The translations under genes were made by a program, and so were the position numbers. A stretch of 33,324 bases of DNA from Flavobacterium buctense (GTDB lineage Bacteria > Bacteroidota > Bacteroidia > Flavobacteriales > Flavobacteriaceae). The notes beneath the pieces are model-generated. The model was not told the DNA's origin. It made no database searches and saw only the letters and a program-made list of their open reading frames with translations. Shown here in pieces: positions 25,143 to 33,324 of this stretch (positions are counted from its first letter, which is position 1; each line of letters begins with the position of its first letter). The stretch lies in the NCBI RefSeq assembly GCF_014486695.1, contig NZ_JACTAB010000012.1:1-33324 (forward strand), written 5' to 3'.

Positions 25143-25322
25143 TCAAACCCTAATATTGGCATAAATAATCGGTAATTTTTCTTGGAATAAAAAGGTAATG
25201 GGTGAACACAAGTCAGTTAGGTCACTTTTTTGTCTCAAAAAAGGAGCGGTAAAAGCGGAGAAATGATGGGTAATTTCTTGGCTATAAATACAGTAGTTAG
25301 TAGTGTTCACACTTTTTTTCAT
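25143..25322 (-). CDS. Putative leaderless 59-residue leader ORF upstream of speA
   Basis: From ATG at 25322 the frame is open for 59 codons to TGA at 25145-25143. It begins MKKSVNTTNYCIYSQ and ends LPIIYANIRV. The ATG sits six bases after a perfect TACATTTG element, close to the spacing at rnpB (five bases), so the mRNA would start at the ATG itself. The stop is 55 bases before the speA ATG. The composition is protein-like (Ser/Thr/Phe, two Cys, a HH pair, only three Arg counting none in the first half), but I recognise no family. It may encode a small protein or act as a translated leader controlling speA. It could also be a chance ORF. Confidence 0.5.
   Translation of the reverse strand: MKKSVNTTNYCIYSQEITHHFSAFTAPFLRQKSDLTDLCSPITFLFQEKLPIIYANIRV
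25202..25310 (-). promoter_or_regulatory. Structured leader of speA (inverted repeats)
   Basis: GTGAACAC (25202-25209) and GTGTTCAC (25303-25310) are a perfect 8-bp inverted repeat 93 bases apart. Between them CTTTTTTG/CAAAAAAG around 25225-25243 forms a perfect 8-bp hairpin with a 3-base loop. Both lie in the transcribed leader, overlapping the 59-codon ORF. A folded control element is possible, but no known riboswitch class was recognised. Confidence 0.4.
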
Positions 25323-25327
25323 TAGGG

Positions 25328-25359
25328 CAAATGTAAAAAATAATACATTCGAAATACAA
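25328..25359 (-). promoter_or_regulatory. Promoter of the speA leader and operon
   Basis: Minus strand: TTG (25359-25357), 21 bases, TACATTTG (25335-25328), a perfect -7 consensus. It lies just after the aroB stop. Confidence 0.65.
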
Positions 25360-25379
25360 CTATTGGCATTAAAAAAAAA

Positions 25380-26447
25380 TTACTTTTTATAATCGGCGAA
25401 AGATTTTATAATCAATTCATTATCAACTTCTTGATTGATTTTAATTTTACCAATACCATCAAGTAGCGCAAATTGTATTTTGCCATATTCATTTTTCTTG
25501 TCGTGAATCAATAAATCGAATATCGGCGGCAAGTCATTTTCTTCAAAAAGGATGGTTTCAAAAATAGCATTAATGGTTTTCTTGATTTCGTTGTATTCTT
25601 CTTGTGTAAGCAATCCTTTTTGCCAAGAAATGTAGCTTTCTAAAACCATTCCGGCGGCAATGGCTTCTCCATGTAACAAGGTTTTTTTGGTTTCATTTTC
25701 CAAAAAATAACTTTCAATCGCATGGCCTAAAGTGTGTCCGAAATTCAACGCTTTTCGAATGCCGTTTTCCGTAGGGTCTTGCATTACGATTTCGTTTTTG
25801 ATTTCGATTGAACGATGAATCAACGAATCAAAATCGGCAAAATCAGTTTGACTTAAGTCTTTAAATTGTGCCCAATAGTTTGCATCAAATATCAATCCGT
25901 GTTTGAGCATTTCAGCTAAGCCGGAACGCATTTCGTTTTGAGGTAAAGTGGATAAGTATTCAGTATCTATTAAAACAGTTTTCGGAACATTAATGACTCC
26001 GATTTGGTTTTTTAAGTTCCCTAAATCCACACCGTTTTTTCCACCAATTGAAGCATCAACCATGGCCAAAAGTGTGGTTGGAATATTGATAAAATCGATG
26101 CCTCTTTTAAAAGTTGAAGCTACAAATCCGCCAATGTCAGTAATCACACCGCCACCAATGTTGAGCATTAAAGTTTTTCTGTCGGCACCTAATTCGGTTA
26201 AAACACTCCAAATTTCAACACAAGTGCTGATGTTTTTTTCGGTTTCACCCGATTCTATTTCGATAATTTCAATGGTTTTATCAGTGGCTAAAAAGGATAA
26301 AAACCTTAGTAAACACAATTCATTGGTATGACTATCTACTAATATAAATAGGGAAGAATAGTTGTTTGTTGCAATAAAATCATTGAGGGTTTCGTATTCC
26401 TTTTCACCGAATAAAACAGAATAACCGTTGGCTTGAATGGTTTGCAT
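25380..26447 (-). CDS. aroB: 3-dehydroquinate synthase
   Basis: A 355-residue enzyme for the second step of the shikimate pathway (DAHP to 3-dehydroquinate), using NAD and a metal ion. The NAD-binding and substrate motifs are present: NIGGGVITDIGGFVASTFKRG, then TTLLAMVDASIGGKNGVDLGNLKNQIG, and the metal-site FGHTLGHAIES. Length is normal. It is transcribed alone, divergently from proline dehydrogenase. The speA promoter follows its stop. Confidence 0.96.
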   Translation of the reverse strand: MQTIQANGYSVLFGEKEYETLNDFIATNNYSSLFILVDSHTNELCLLRFLSFLATDKTIEIIEIESGETEKNISTCVEIWSVLTELGADRKTLMLNIGGGVITDIGGFVASTFKRGIDFINIPTTLLAMVDASIGGKNGVDLGNLKNQIGVINVPKTVLIDTEYLSTLPQNEMRSGLAEMLKHGLIFDANYWAQFKDLSQTDFADFDSLIHRSIEIKNEIVMQDPTENGIRKALNFGHTLGHAIESYFLENETKKTLLHGEAIAAGMVLESYISWQKGLLTQEEYNEIKKTINAIFETILFEENDLPPIFDLLIHDKKNEYGKIQFALLDGIGKIKINQEVDNELIIKSFADYKK

Positions 26448-26466
26448 TTTTTGTCAAATTGTGCCC

Positions 26467-26474
26467 CAAAAATA
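26467..26474 (-). promoter_or_regulatory. Possible aroB -7 element
   Basis: TATTTTTG on the minus strand, 20 bases before the aroB ATG. No good -33 TTG is visible. Confidence 0.4.
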
Positions 26475-26483
26475 AGGTAAAAA

Positions 26484-26517
26484 TTGATATATTATCGCTT
26501 AAGACTATTTATATTTG
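26484..26517 (+). promoter_or_regulatory. Proline dehydrogenase promoter
   Basis: TTG (26484-26486), 23 bases, then TATATTTG (26510-26517). The ATG follows at 26536. Confidence 0.6.
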
Positions 26518-26535
26518 TGGCATTAATACAATACA

Positions 26536-27708
26536 ATGGAAAAAATTTTCAACAATACCAAAGTGGCTTTCGCACTTAAAACAGACACTGAATTAGACAG
26601 AGCGTATTTTTTATTTAAAATGATTGATAATGAGCCTCTAGTTCGAATAGGAACAGCGGTAACCAACTTTGCTTTGAAGGCACATTTGCCGGTAGAAGGT
26701 TTAATCAGAGCCACTGTTTTTGATCATTTTTGTGGCGGAACAACTGAAGATGATTGTTTATCGGTGGTAGATAAAATGTACACCAAAGGTGTTTCATCGG
26801 TATTGGATTATTCTGTAGAAGGAAAAGAAGAAGAAGAGCAGTTCGATGCGGCTTTAGAGATGACTTTGAAAACCATAGAATTTGCCAAAGAAAAATTAGC
26901 CATACCCTTTGCCGTATTTAAACCAACCGGTTTTGGTAGATTTTATTTATATGAAAAAATTGGGGAAAAGCAATCCTTGACTGTTGAAGAACAAAAGGAA
27001 TGGAATAGAGTAGTCGAACGTTTTGACATAGTATGTAAAGCAGCCTATGAAAAAGATGTTGCACTATTGATTGATGGAGAAGAGAGTTGGATGCAGGATG
27101 CTGCAGATGCTATAGTTACCGATATGATGCGCAAGTACAATAAAGAAAAAGCCATCGTTTTCAATACACTTCAATTGTACCGACATGATCGATTGGATTA
27201 TTTGAAAAGTTTACATCAAATAGCTAAAACAGAAGGATTTTATATCGGAATGAAATTAGTACGTGGAGCTTATATGGAAAAAGAAAACAAACGAGCAGAA
27301 GAAAAAGGGTATCCTACACCAATTTGCGCAAGTAAGGAGGCAACCGATATCAATTATGATACAACTGTAGTTTACATGATGGATAATTTAGATAGAATGT
27401 CAATATTTGCAGGCACTCACAACGAATTGAGCTCTTATAAATTAATTGAATTGATGGAAGCGAAGGGAGTTTTGAAAAACGACTCTAGAATTTGGTTTGG
27501 ACAACTTTATGGCATGAGTGATAATATCAGTTATAACTTGGCCGAACATGGTTATAATGTGGCCAAATATCTGCCTTTTGGACCGGTAAGAGATGTTATG
27601 CCTTATTTAATCAGAAGGGCAGAAGAGAATACTTCGGTTGCCGGACAAACAAGTAGGGAACTTAACTTGTTAAAAACCGAAAGAGACCGAAGAAAAATAG
27701 AAAAATAA
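26536..27708 (+). CDS. Proline dehydrogenase (monofunctional)
   Basis: A 390-residue FAD enzyme oxidising proline to pyrroline-5-carboxylate, passing electrons to the quinone pool. The beta/alpha barrel signatures are ALLIDGEESWMQDAAD, KLVRGAYMEKENKRAEEKGY, FAGTHNELSS, FGQLYGMSDN and the C-terminal YLPFGPVRDVMPYLIRRAEENTS. It lacks the P5C dehydrogenase half of PutA, so a separate enzyme must finish the pathway and none is in this window. It is followed by a terminator. Confidence 0.95.
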   Translation: MEKIFNNTKVAFALKTDTELDRAYFLFKMIDNEPLVRIGTAVTNFALKAHLPVEGLIRATVFDHFCGGTTEDDCLSVVDKMYTKGVSSVLDYSVEGKEEEEQFDAALEMTLKTIEFAKEKLAIPFAVFKPTGFGRFYLYEKIGEKQSLTVEEQKEWNRVVERFDIVCKAAYEKDVALLIDGEESWMQDAADAIVTDMMRKYNKEKAIVFNTLQLYRHDRLDYLKSLHQIAKTEGFYIGMKLVRGAYMEKENKRAEEKGYPTPICASKEATDINYDTTVVYMMDNLDRMSIFAGTHNELSSYKLIELMEAKGVLKNDSRIWFGQLYGMSDNISYNLAEHGYNVAKYLPFGPVRDVMPYLIRRAEENTSVAGQTSRELNLLKTERDRRKIEK

Positions 27709-27715
27709 AAAAAAG

Positions 27716-27738
27716 ACCTCATTTGTTTGAGGTTTTTT
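27716..27738 (+). terminator. Intrinsic terminator after proline dehydrogenase
   Basis: Stem ACCTCA (27716-27721) / TGAGGT (27728-27733) followed by a T run, preceded by an A tract. Confidence 0.8.
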
Positions 27739-27759
27739 CATTAAAATATTAAAAATCAA

Positions 27760-27767
27760 TATATTTG
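27760..27767 (+). promoter_or_regulatory. -7 element of the giant adhesin gene
   Basis: Perfect TATATTTG about 52 bases upstream of the ATG at 27819. The -33 region is only T-rich. Confidence 0.5.
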
Positions 27768-27818
27768 GTAGTTGTTTATTGCATTTGCCAAGCTAAATCT
27801 ACTTTAAAGTTATCGTTT

Positions 27819-30800
27819 ATGAAGATTATTACTAGTATTAAAAATATTTTTTTTGTTGCTCTGACGTTACTCACATTTCAAGGGTTTTCACAAAATTTAC
27901 TGAATAATGGAAATTTTGAAACCGGTAGTGTAGTTGGATTTTTTAGCAATGGAGCCGGGTATGTTAGGATTTTCCCTCCATTTTCGGGCACTACAAATAC
28001 CGGAAACTGGGCTTTAACTACGGATCCTTTTCCAATGAACACGGCTTCTTTTGTAACTTCTGGAGATCACACTTCCGGTTCAGGTTTCATGATGATTGTA
28101 GATGGAAACACCACCGGCGGATTGCAAAATTTTTGGGAAGCCGGTAATGGTGGTAGCGGTGTTTGTGGTTTAACCGCCGGGACAACATATACTTTTAGTT
28201 ATTGGATTAGATCGGTTTACGGTCCCGTAGCAGGTTCGCCTACACCGGCAATTATTAATACACAAATTCTGAATGCTTCTTCAGTAACTTTAGTTTCAGG
28301 TAGTGCTACTGCACCGCCAACAGCTTCGGGTTGGCAACAAGTGGTTTACACCTTTGTAGCCAATGGTGCTTGTGCTAATATTAAATTATCTAACAGCAAT
28401 ACCAGTGCCGTTGGAAATGACTTTGCCATCGATGATATTTCGGTTACTGCACCGCCTTTGCCATTAGCACTTTCCTATTCAGTATCAAATGTTTCTTGTC
28501 CAAATGCTAATGACGGTTCGATTGTGATTTTTGGAATCAACGGTGTGCAACCTTATGCTTCTTATTCCGTTGTTGGCCCAGTTTCTCAAACCAATACTTC
28601 AGGTGTATTTACCGGTCTTCCCGGAGGAAGTTATACCATTTCTGTTACAGACAGCAATAGTCCGGCATCAACGGCAACTCAAACAAATATCATCATTACG
28701 CAACCGATTGGATTAACAGTTGGTGCTAGCCCAACTACCTTATGTTCCGGGAGTACAAGTAATCTTTCAGTAAGTGGAGGTACATCACCATATAATTGGA
28801 CGGCTTCACCCCCCGATCCTAGTTTGACTACTCCAACTATTTCTAACCCATCGGTTAGTCCAACACAAACCACAACTTATACTGTAACTTCCACATCAAC
28901 TTCTATTAGAGAATTGATTTTTAATGGTAATTTCTCTCAAGGAAATAACGGATTTGCAACAGCTTATCAATATCAAGCAGTTACTGTTCCGGCAGGAACT
29001 CAGAGAACTTACGGTATAGTTGCCAATTCTAATGCTTGGTTTGCAGGTTTTTCGTCTTGTACAGCTAATGGTGGTGTTGGAAATATGATGGTGATTGACG
29101 GATCCAATCTCAATGCCGGTAATGATAGTGTTTGGTGTCAAACAGTAGCTGTAGTTCCGGGACAGAATTATACGTTTAGTTATTGGATTCAAACGGTAGC
29201 TACCCCAAATCCAGCTAACATTGACGTTGTGATTAATGGCGTTTCTATTGGAACTGCATTTGCTCCTGCTACAGCTTGCGGTTGGGTTCAAAGAACCTAC
29301 ACATGGAACTCAGGCGCCAATACAACGGCCCAAATTTGTTTATATGATAGGGTTATTACGGCAACCGGAAATGATTTTGCCTTGGATGATATTTCATTTA
29401 CAGGAGCGGTAACGTGTAATTTATCAGATTCTGTTACGGTAACAGTTAATTCGCCCGTTGCTCCTACGATTACTTGTGGTACTGCTACTTTAAGTTCGGT
29501 GACATTTAATTGGGGTGCAGTAACAGGAGCCACAGGTTATACAGTTTCTTACACTATTAATGCGGGAACTTCCGTTAATGTAGGAAATATTGCTGCAACT
29601 ACCTACACTGTGAGTAGTTTAAATGCTAATGATTCTGTTCAGGTAACAGTTACACCAACCGGTACAGGATGTTTTATCGGTTCTGATTTATCTTGTGTAG
29701 CATCGACGCCTTGCGTTGTGCCAACAGTATCCGTAACCCAACAACCCACCTGTACAGTCAATACCGGGACGATTGTATTTACAAGTCCGTTAAATAGTGG
29801 TACACCATTGCCAATTCCCTCTGATTTATTTATTTCAGAAGTGACCGATGAAAGTACAGGAGCATTGTCTTATATCGAAATTTTTAATGGTACAGGAGCA
29901 CCAAAAAATTTAGCCAATTATAAATTGAAGATTTATAACAATGGAAATGCATTTATTTCTCCAAATTGCGATATGCAACTTTCCGGAATATTGAATAATA
30001 ATGCCGTTTATGTTGTAGCTGTAGGTACTGTTTCAAATCAGGGTGGAGTTGTACCAAATTTGGTTTTTAGTGCATGTGCCGGTTTTAATACGGATGATAC
30101 TGTTCGTCTGGCTACTAATACAGATGTTGAGTTTGACCTTTGGGGAACAAATGGTGTTGTTTTTACGCCAGCGGGTCAAAATGGCTATACTTATCGTAGA
30201 CTTGCTACTGCGCCACATCCAACTATGACATGGAATTCGTCAGATTGGACAGCAATTGATCCGCAAGATTACGCTAACATTGGGGCTTATTCTTATCAAG
30301 CAGCCAATTATGAATACAGTATAAACGGAATTGCCTACCAATCCAGCCCAACCTTTACTGGTTTAGCTCCAGGCACATATAATGTTACGGTAAGAGATTT
30401 AGTTAGTGGTTGTGTTTCTACACCTATTGCTTTAGTGGTAAATCCAGTTCCGGTTTCTACTGCTCCTGTAGTTGTTTCACCGGTAACTTATTGTCAAAAC
30501 GCCACCGCAACTCCATTGACTGCTACACCTTCAGTTGGAGGTACTTTAAATTGGTATGGTACTAATGCAGTTGGAGGTACGCCTTCCTTAACTGCACCAA
30601 CACCTTCAACTGCTGCACTAGGATCGACAACCTATTATGTCAGTCAAACAGTTGGCGGATGTGAAAGCCCTAGAGCTGCAATTGTAGTTTCTGTTGTTCC
30701 CTCTGGAGGAACTTTAAATTTAATTTGTGGAGCTGCTACCATACCGTTTGTTCAAACACAATTTGACTGGAATAATATTCCTGGATCAGGAATCTCAATG

Positions 30801-33324
30801 ATGGGCTACATATACACAATTTACGGAAGTCCTCCGGTAAGTGGTGTGCTTAATACCGGTGCTCTCGGAACGAATTTGATAATTCCAAATCCGCAGAATC
30901 TACCAATAACAATGACGATTACTCCTGCAAACGGAACGGTATGTGTGCCACCAGCTACGCTCACTTGTAATTGTCCGACACCTCAAATTGCAGCAGTAAC
31001 TAACCAAGTTTTTTGTGGAAACAACTCAATAAATCAACTTAATTTTACAACAACTGACTCCTACGACACTGTTAGCTGGACTAATAGCAACACTGCTATC
31101 GGTTTAGCCGCTAGTGGAACAGGTAGCGGTTTGTTTTTACCGGCCTTTACCTCTTCGAATGTAACAACAACTCAAGTGGCTACTATTACGGTTACTTTGA
31201 CAAAAAACGGTTGTGTTGGACCACCTAGAACTTTCACCATCACTATTAATCCTCAACCCATTTTAGTGATTACTAATCCTGCAGCGGTTTGTGGTCCTGC
31301 GTCTATTAATTTAACCTTACCGGCAATTACAACAGGAAGTACAGGTGGCGGCACATTGACTTATTGGACTAATGCTGCAGCAACTACTCCATTAGCCACT
31401 CCAACAGCAGTAACTGCAAGTGGAACTTATTATATTAAAAGTACTGTTGGCACATGTTCAGATGTTGAACCGGTTACAGTTACTATTAATCCTTCACCCG
31501 TTTTGGTCATCACAAATCCGCCTGTTGCTTGTTTACCGGCTTCAGTTAATTTGACTTTACCGGCAGTAACTGCTGGAAGTACCGGAGGTGGTATTTTAAG
31601 CTATTGGACTGATGTGGCAGGTACGATTGCACTAGCAACTCCTAATGCTGTAACGACAAGTGGTACTTATTACATTAGAAGTACACTTGGTTCATGTTCC
31701 GATATTGAACCAGTAATTGTTACTGTAAATCCATCTCCCGTTTTAAGTATTACCAGTCCGGCTGCTGTTTGTGCTCCATCTACAGTTAATTTAACCTTAC
31801 CGGCAGTTACTTCGGGTAGCACCGGAGGCGGAACTTTAAGTTATTGGACTAATGCTACTGCAACAAATCCATTAACTACTCCCAATGCGGTAGCAACTAG
31901 TGGTACATATTACATTCAAAGCACTTTAGGTACTTGTACAGATATTGAGGTCGTTACAGTAACTGTAAATCCCGCTCCAGTCTTAAATATTACAAATCCC
32001 ACTCCAGTTTGTTCACCTGCTTCAGTTGACTTAACACTACCTGCTGTTACAGTAGGAAGTTCGGGTGGAGGCACTTTATCGTATTGGACCAATGCAGCAG
32101 GAACTATTGCATTAACAACACCAAATGCCATTACAACAAGTGGAACTTATTACATTAGAAGTACAGTTGGTACTTGTTCCGATATAGAATCTGTGGTGGT
32201 TACTATAAATCCTTCGCCGGTTTTAACTGTTTCTAACCCTTCACCGGTTTGTTCACCGGCTACTGTGAATTTAACCTTGCCTGTCATTACTGCAGGAAGT
32301 ACCGGAGGTGGTATTTTGAGTTATTGGACCAATGCAGCTGGTACAATTCCTTTAACAACACCGAATGCAGTAACTGCAAGTGGAACTTACTACATCAGAA
32401 GTACTCTTGGTACTTGTTCCGATATAGAACCCGTAACTGTTATTATAAATCCTACCGTAACTCCAACTTTTACTATTACTCCTTCTGTTGTTTGTTCTGG
32501 TTCAGTTATTAATCCATTGCCAACAACATCCTTAAATGGAATATCCGGTACTTGGAGTCCTATTTTAAACAATACAGCCACTACTACTTATACATTTAAT
32601 CCAACCCCTAGTATTGCTATTCCTTGTCCATTATCAACTACTTTTCAAATTCAAGTGGTACCTGAAATAGATCCGGTGGTTTCAATTGTGGAATCTTGTA
32701 ATTCAAATTCGGTTACTGTTACGAGCCCAATCGGTGTTAATTATGAATATTCTTTAGATGGAGGAGCTTATCAAACCAATCCTATTTTTAATAATCTTAC
32801 AGCCGGTATTCACTCTATCGTAGCTCATCAAATAGCCGCTAATTGTTTTTCTAATGCGACAAGTTTTACAGTTAATCCGGTAGTTAATGATGTTTTTGTA
32901 AACAATCCACAACCATTGAGATATTGTGATCCAAGTAATGATGGTTTTGTGTTTTTCAATTTATCTCAAGTTTTAAATTCTATCACCGGAGGCAATCCTT
33001 ACAATGTTACTTTTCATGAAACTTTTGTTGATGCAAATATTGACGGTACTTCAATTCCGGATTTTCTTAATTATGAAAACATTAATCCATGGTTACAGAC
33101 TGTTTATGTCAGAGTTGAATCCACTTTAACCAGTTGTTTTGAGGTCGTTCAATTACAATTAATCGTTGATCCAACTCCTGAAGCTACCGAGCCAGATGAT
33201 TACGAGTTATGTGATTATACGGGACAAGTAGGCTATGAGGCTTTTGATTTAACTACGACAGTCCCACAGATATTAGGCAGTATCGACCTAGCATTAGTGA
33301 ATGTCACTTTCCACCCAAGTTTTG
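27819..33324 (+). CDS. Giant secreted adhesin-like protein, partial (C-terminus off the right edge)
   Basis: The frame is open from ATG 27819 to the window end, about 1835 codons so far. A signal peptide (MKIITSIKNIFFVALTLLTF, cleavage near GFSQ) is followed by a jelly-roll-like module (LLNNGNFETG, DDISV), a SprB-like repeat (CPNANDGSIVIFGINGVQPY), an Ig-like repeat, a second jelly-roll module (LIFNGNFSQG), and a fibronectin-like segment. A lamin-tail domain comes next (about residues 667-825), enclosed by an Ig/SprB-type repeat, then more Ig-like units, five 80-residue repeats (about 1148-1547), and C-terminal modules of the CDPSNDGFVFFNL type. These architectures are known from Flavobacterium type IX-secreted proteins that end in a gliding-motility C-terminal domain. 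That end is not visible here. Surface adhesion is the likely role. Confidence 0.88.
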   Translation, partial: MKIITSIKNIFFVALTLLTFQGFSQNLLNNGNFETGSVVGFFSNGAGYVRIFPPFSGTTNTGNWALTTDPFPMNTASFVTSGDHTSGSGFMMIVDGNTTGGLQNFWEAGNGGSGVCGLTAGTTYTFSYWIRSVYGPVAGSPTPAIINTQILNASSVTLVSGSATAPPTASGWQQVVYTFVANGACANIKLSNSNTSAVGNDFAIDDISVTAPPLPLALSYSVSNVSCPNANDGSIVIFGINGVQPYASYSVVGPVSQTNTSGVFTGLPGGSYTISVTDSNSPASTATQTNIIITQPIGLTVGASPTTLCSGSTSNLSVSGGTSPYNWTASPPDPSLTTPTISNPSVSPTQTTTYTVTSTSTSIRELIFNGNFSQGNNGFATAYQYQAVTVPAGTQRTYGIVANSNAWFAGFSSCTANGGVGNMMVIDGSNLNAGNDSVWCQTVAVVPGQNYTFSYWIQTVATPNPANIDVVINGVSIGTAFAPATACGWVQRTYTWNSGANTTAQICLYDRVITATGNDFALDDISFTGAVTCNLSDSVTVTVNSPVAPTITCGTATLSSVTFNWGAVTGATGYTVSYTINAGTSVNVGNIAATTYTVSSLNANDSVQVTVTPTGTGCFIGSDLSCVASTPCVVPTVSVTQQPTCTVNTGTIVFTSPLNSGTPLPIPSDLFISEVTDESTGALSYIEIFNGTGAPKNLANYKLKIYNNGNAFISPNCDMQLSGILNNNAVYVVAVGTVSNQGGVVPNLVFSACAGFNTDDTVRLATNTDVEFDLWGTNGVVFTPAGQNGYTYRRLATAPHPTMTWNSSDWTAIDPQDYANIGAYSYQAANYEYSINGIAYQSSPTFTGLAPGTYNVTVRDLVSGCVSTPIALVVNPVPVSTAPVVVSPVTYCQNATATPLTATPSVGGTLNWYGTNAVGGTPSLTAPTPSTAALGSTTYYVSQTVGGCESPRAAIVVSVVPSGGTLNLICGAATIPFVQTQFDWNNIPGSGISMMGYIYTIYGSPPVSGVLNTGALGTNLIIPNPQNLPITMTITPANGTVCVPPATLTCNCPTPQIAAVTNQVFCGNNSINQLNFTTTDSYDTVSWTNSNTAIGLAASGTGSGLFLPAFTSSNVTTTQVATITVTLTKNGCVGPPRTFTITINPQPILVITNPAAVCGPASINLTLPAITTGSTGGGTLTYWTNAAATTPLATPTAVTASGTYYIKSTVGTCSDVEPVTVTINPSPVLVITNPPVACLPASVNLTLPAVTAGSTGGGILSYWTDVAGTIALATPNAVTTSGTYYIRSTLGSCSDIEPVIVTVNPSPVLSITSPAAVCAPSTVNLTLPAVTSGSTGGGTLSYWTNATATNPLTTPNAVATSGTYYIQSTLGTCTDIEVVTVTVNPAPVLNITNPTPVCSPASVDLTLPAVTVGSSGGGTLSYWTNAAGTIALTTPNAITTSGTYYIRSTVGTCSDIESVVVTINPSPVLTVSNPSPVCSPATVNLTLPVITAGSTGGGILSYWTNAAGTIPLTTPNAVTASGTYYIRSTLGTCSDIEPVTVIINPTVTPTFTITPSVVCSGSVINPLPTTSLNGISGTWSPILNNTATTTYTFNPTPSIAIPCPLSTTFQIQVVPEIDPVVSIVESCNSNSVTVTSPIGVNYEYSLDGGAYQTNPIFNNLTAGIHSIVAHQIAANCFSNATSFTVNPVVNDVFVNNPQPLRYCDPSNDGFVFFNLSQVLNSITGGNPYNVTFHETFVDANIDGTSIPDFLNYENINPWLQTVYVRVESTLTSCFEVVQLQLIVDPTPEATEPDDYELCDYTGQVGYEAFDLTTTVPQILGSIDLALVNVTFHPSF
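29818..30294 (+). other. Lamin-tail (LTD) domain region inside the adhesin
   Basis: The segment starts SDLFISEVTDESTGALSY and continues IEIFNGTGAPKNLANYKL, then VYVVAVGT, ending near WTAIDPQDYANIGAYS. The order of ISE...YIEIFN...L.NYKL is the lamin-tail signature used by many secreted bacterial proteins. It sits between the two halves of an Ig/SprB-like repeat (TGTIVFTSPLN before, YEYSINGIAYQSS after). Confidence 0.75.
31261..32460 (+). repeat. Five tandem 240-bp repeats in the adhesin gene
   Basis: Units begin at 31261, 31501, 31741, 31981 and 32221, all exactly 240 bases (80 codons). Each encodes ...NP, then CxPA(S/T)VNLTLP, TxGSTGGG.LSYWTxA, SGTYYI(R/K/Q)S and GTCSDIEPV. The length is identical in all five, while third bases differ, which fits older duplication under selection for length, or partial homogenisation. 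Confidence 0.95.

Noticed and set aside
31261..32460. Regular repeats suggestive of a CRISPR array
   Set aside because: Units are 240 bases, fully coding in one frame, with no short palindromic repeat or unique spacers.
28679..32581. Several open frames on the minus strand opposite the adhesin
   Set aside because: They mirror the Thr/Val/Gly-rich sense codons, follow the 240-bp repeats, and have no starts, motifs or neighbours of their own.

Overview
The window looks like chromosomal DNA of a low-GC Flavobacteriaceae bacterium, most likely Flavobacterium or a close relative. The signs are TAnnTTTG-type -7 promoter elements without Shine-Dalgarno dependence, very large secreted Ig-like/SprB-like surface proteins at both ends, a DUF3822 gene beside rsmD, a short monofunctional proline dehydrogenase, and a Bacteroidetes-type PEP carboxylase. 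No tRNA, rRNA operon, CRISPR array, prophage or insertion sequence was seen. The only RNA gene is RNase P RNA (rnpB).

Layout. 1-1124 (-): 5' part of a secreted Cys-rich surface protein running off the left edge. 1604-5126 (+): polyphosphate cluster sixA-like, ppk1, ppx. 5123-6895 (-): dnaX, whose linker is built from 7-bp word arrays. 7005-7301 (+): rnpB. 7347-9436 (-): OmpR-type response regulator and its histidine kinase, next to a small broken signal-peptide ORF. 9642-11035 (-): rsmD and DUF3822. 11232-12653 (+): RecD-like helicase. 12655-13167 (-): HEPN/AbiU2-like protein. 13288-14013 (+): kdsB. 14010-15382 (-): K+ channel-like protein and spermidine-synthase-like methyltransferase. 15442-15993 (+): acyltransferase. 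16057-18874 (+): lipoprotein, M14 carboxypeptidase, Lrp/AsnC regulator. 18952-22083 (+): ppc and a DinB-like protein. 22154-25322 (-): polyamine-type operon (a newly seen 59-codon leader ORF, arginine decarboxylase, deoxyhypusine-synthase-like protein, acidic-tail protein). 25380-26447 (-): aroB. 26536-27708 (+): proline dehydrogenase. 27819 to the right edge (+): giant secreted adhesin-like protein with five exact 240-bp repeats and an inserted lamin-tail domain.

Most genes are housekeeping and ordinary. The unusual material lies between and inside them. (1) Degenerate arrays of strictly periodic short words (6, 7 or 8 bp) occur in several spacers, and three different 7-bp families sit inside dnaX. 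Two distant spacers share the same 8-bp pattern, CTYAG plus three variable bases. (2) A probably leaderless 59-codon ORF lies in the long leader of the arginine decarboxylase gene. The spacing of the rnpB promoter to the RNase P 5' end gives an internal calibration for this start. (3) A lamin-tail domain appears to be inserted inside an Ig/SprB-like repeat of the right-hand adhesin. (4) A decayed exported-protein ORF lies next to the two-component system.

Limits: all calls come from reading the sequence and from knowledge of the families. No database or structure search was run.
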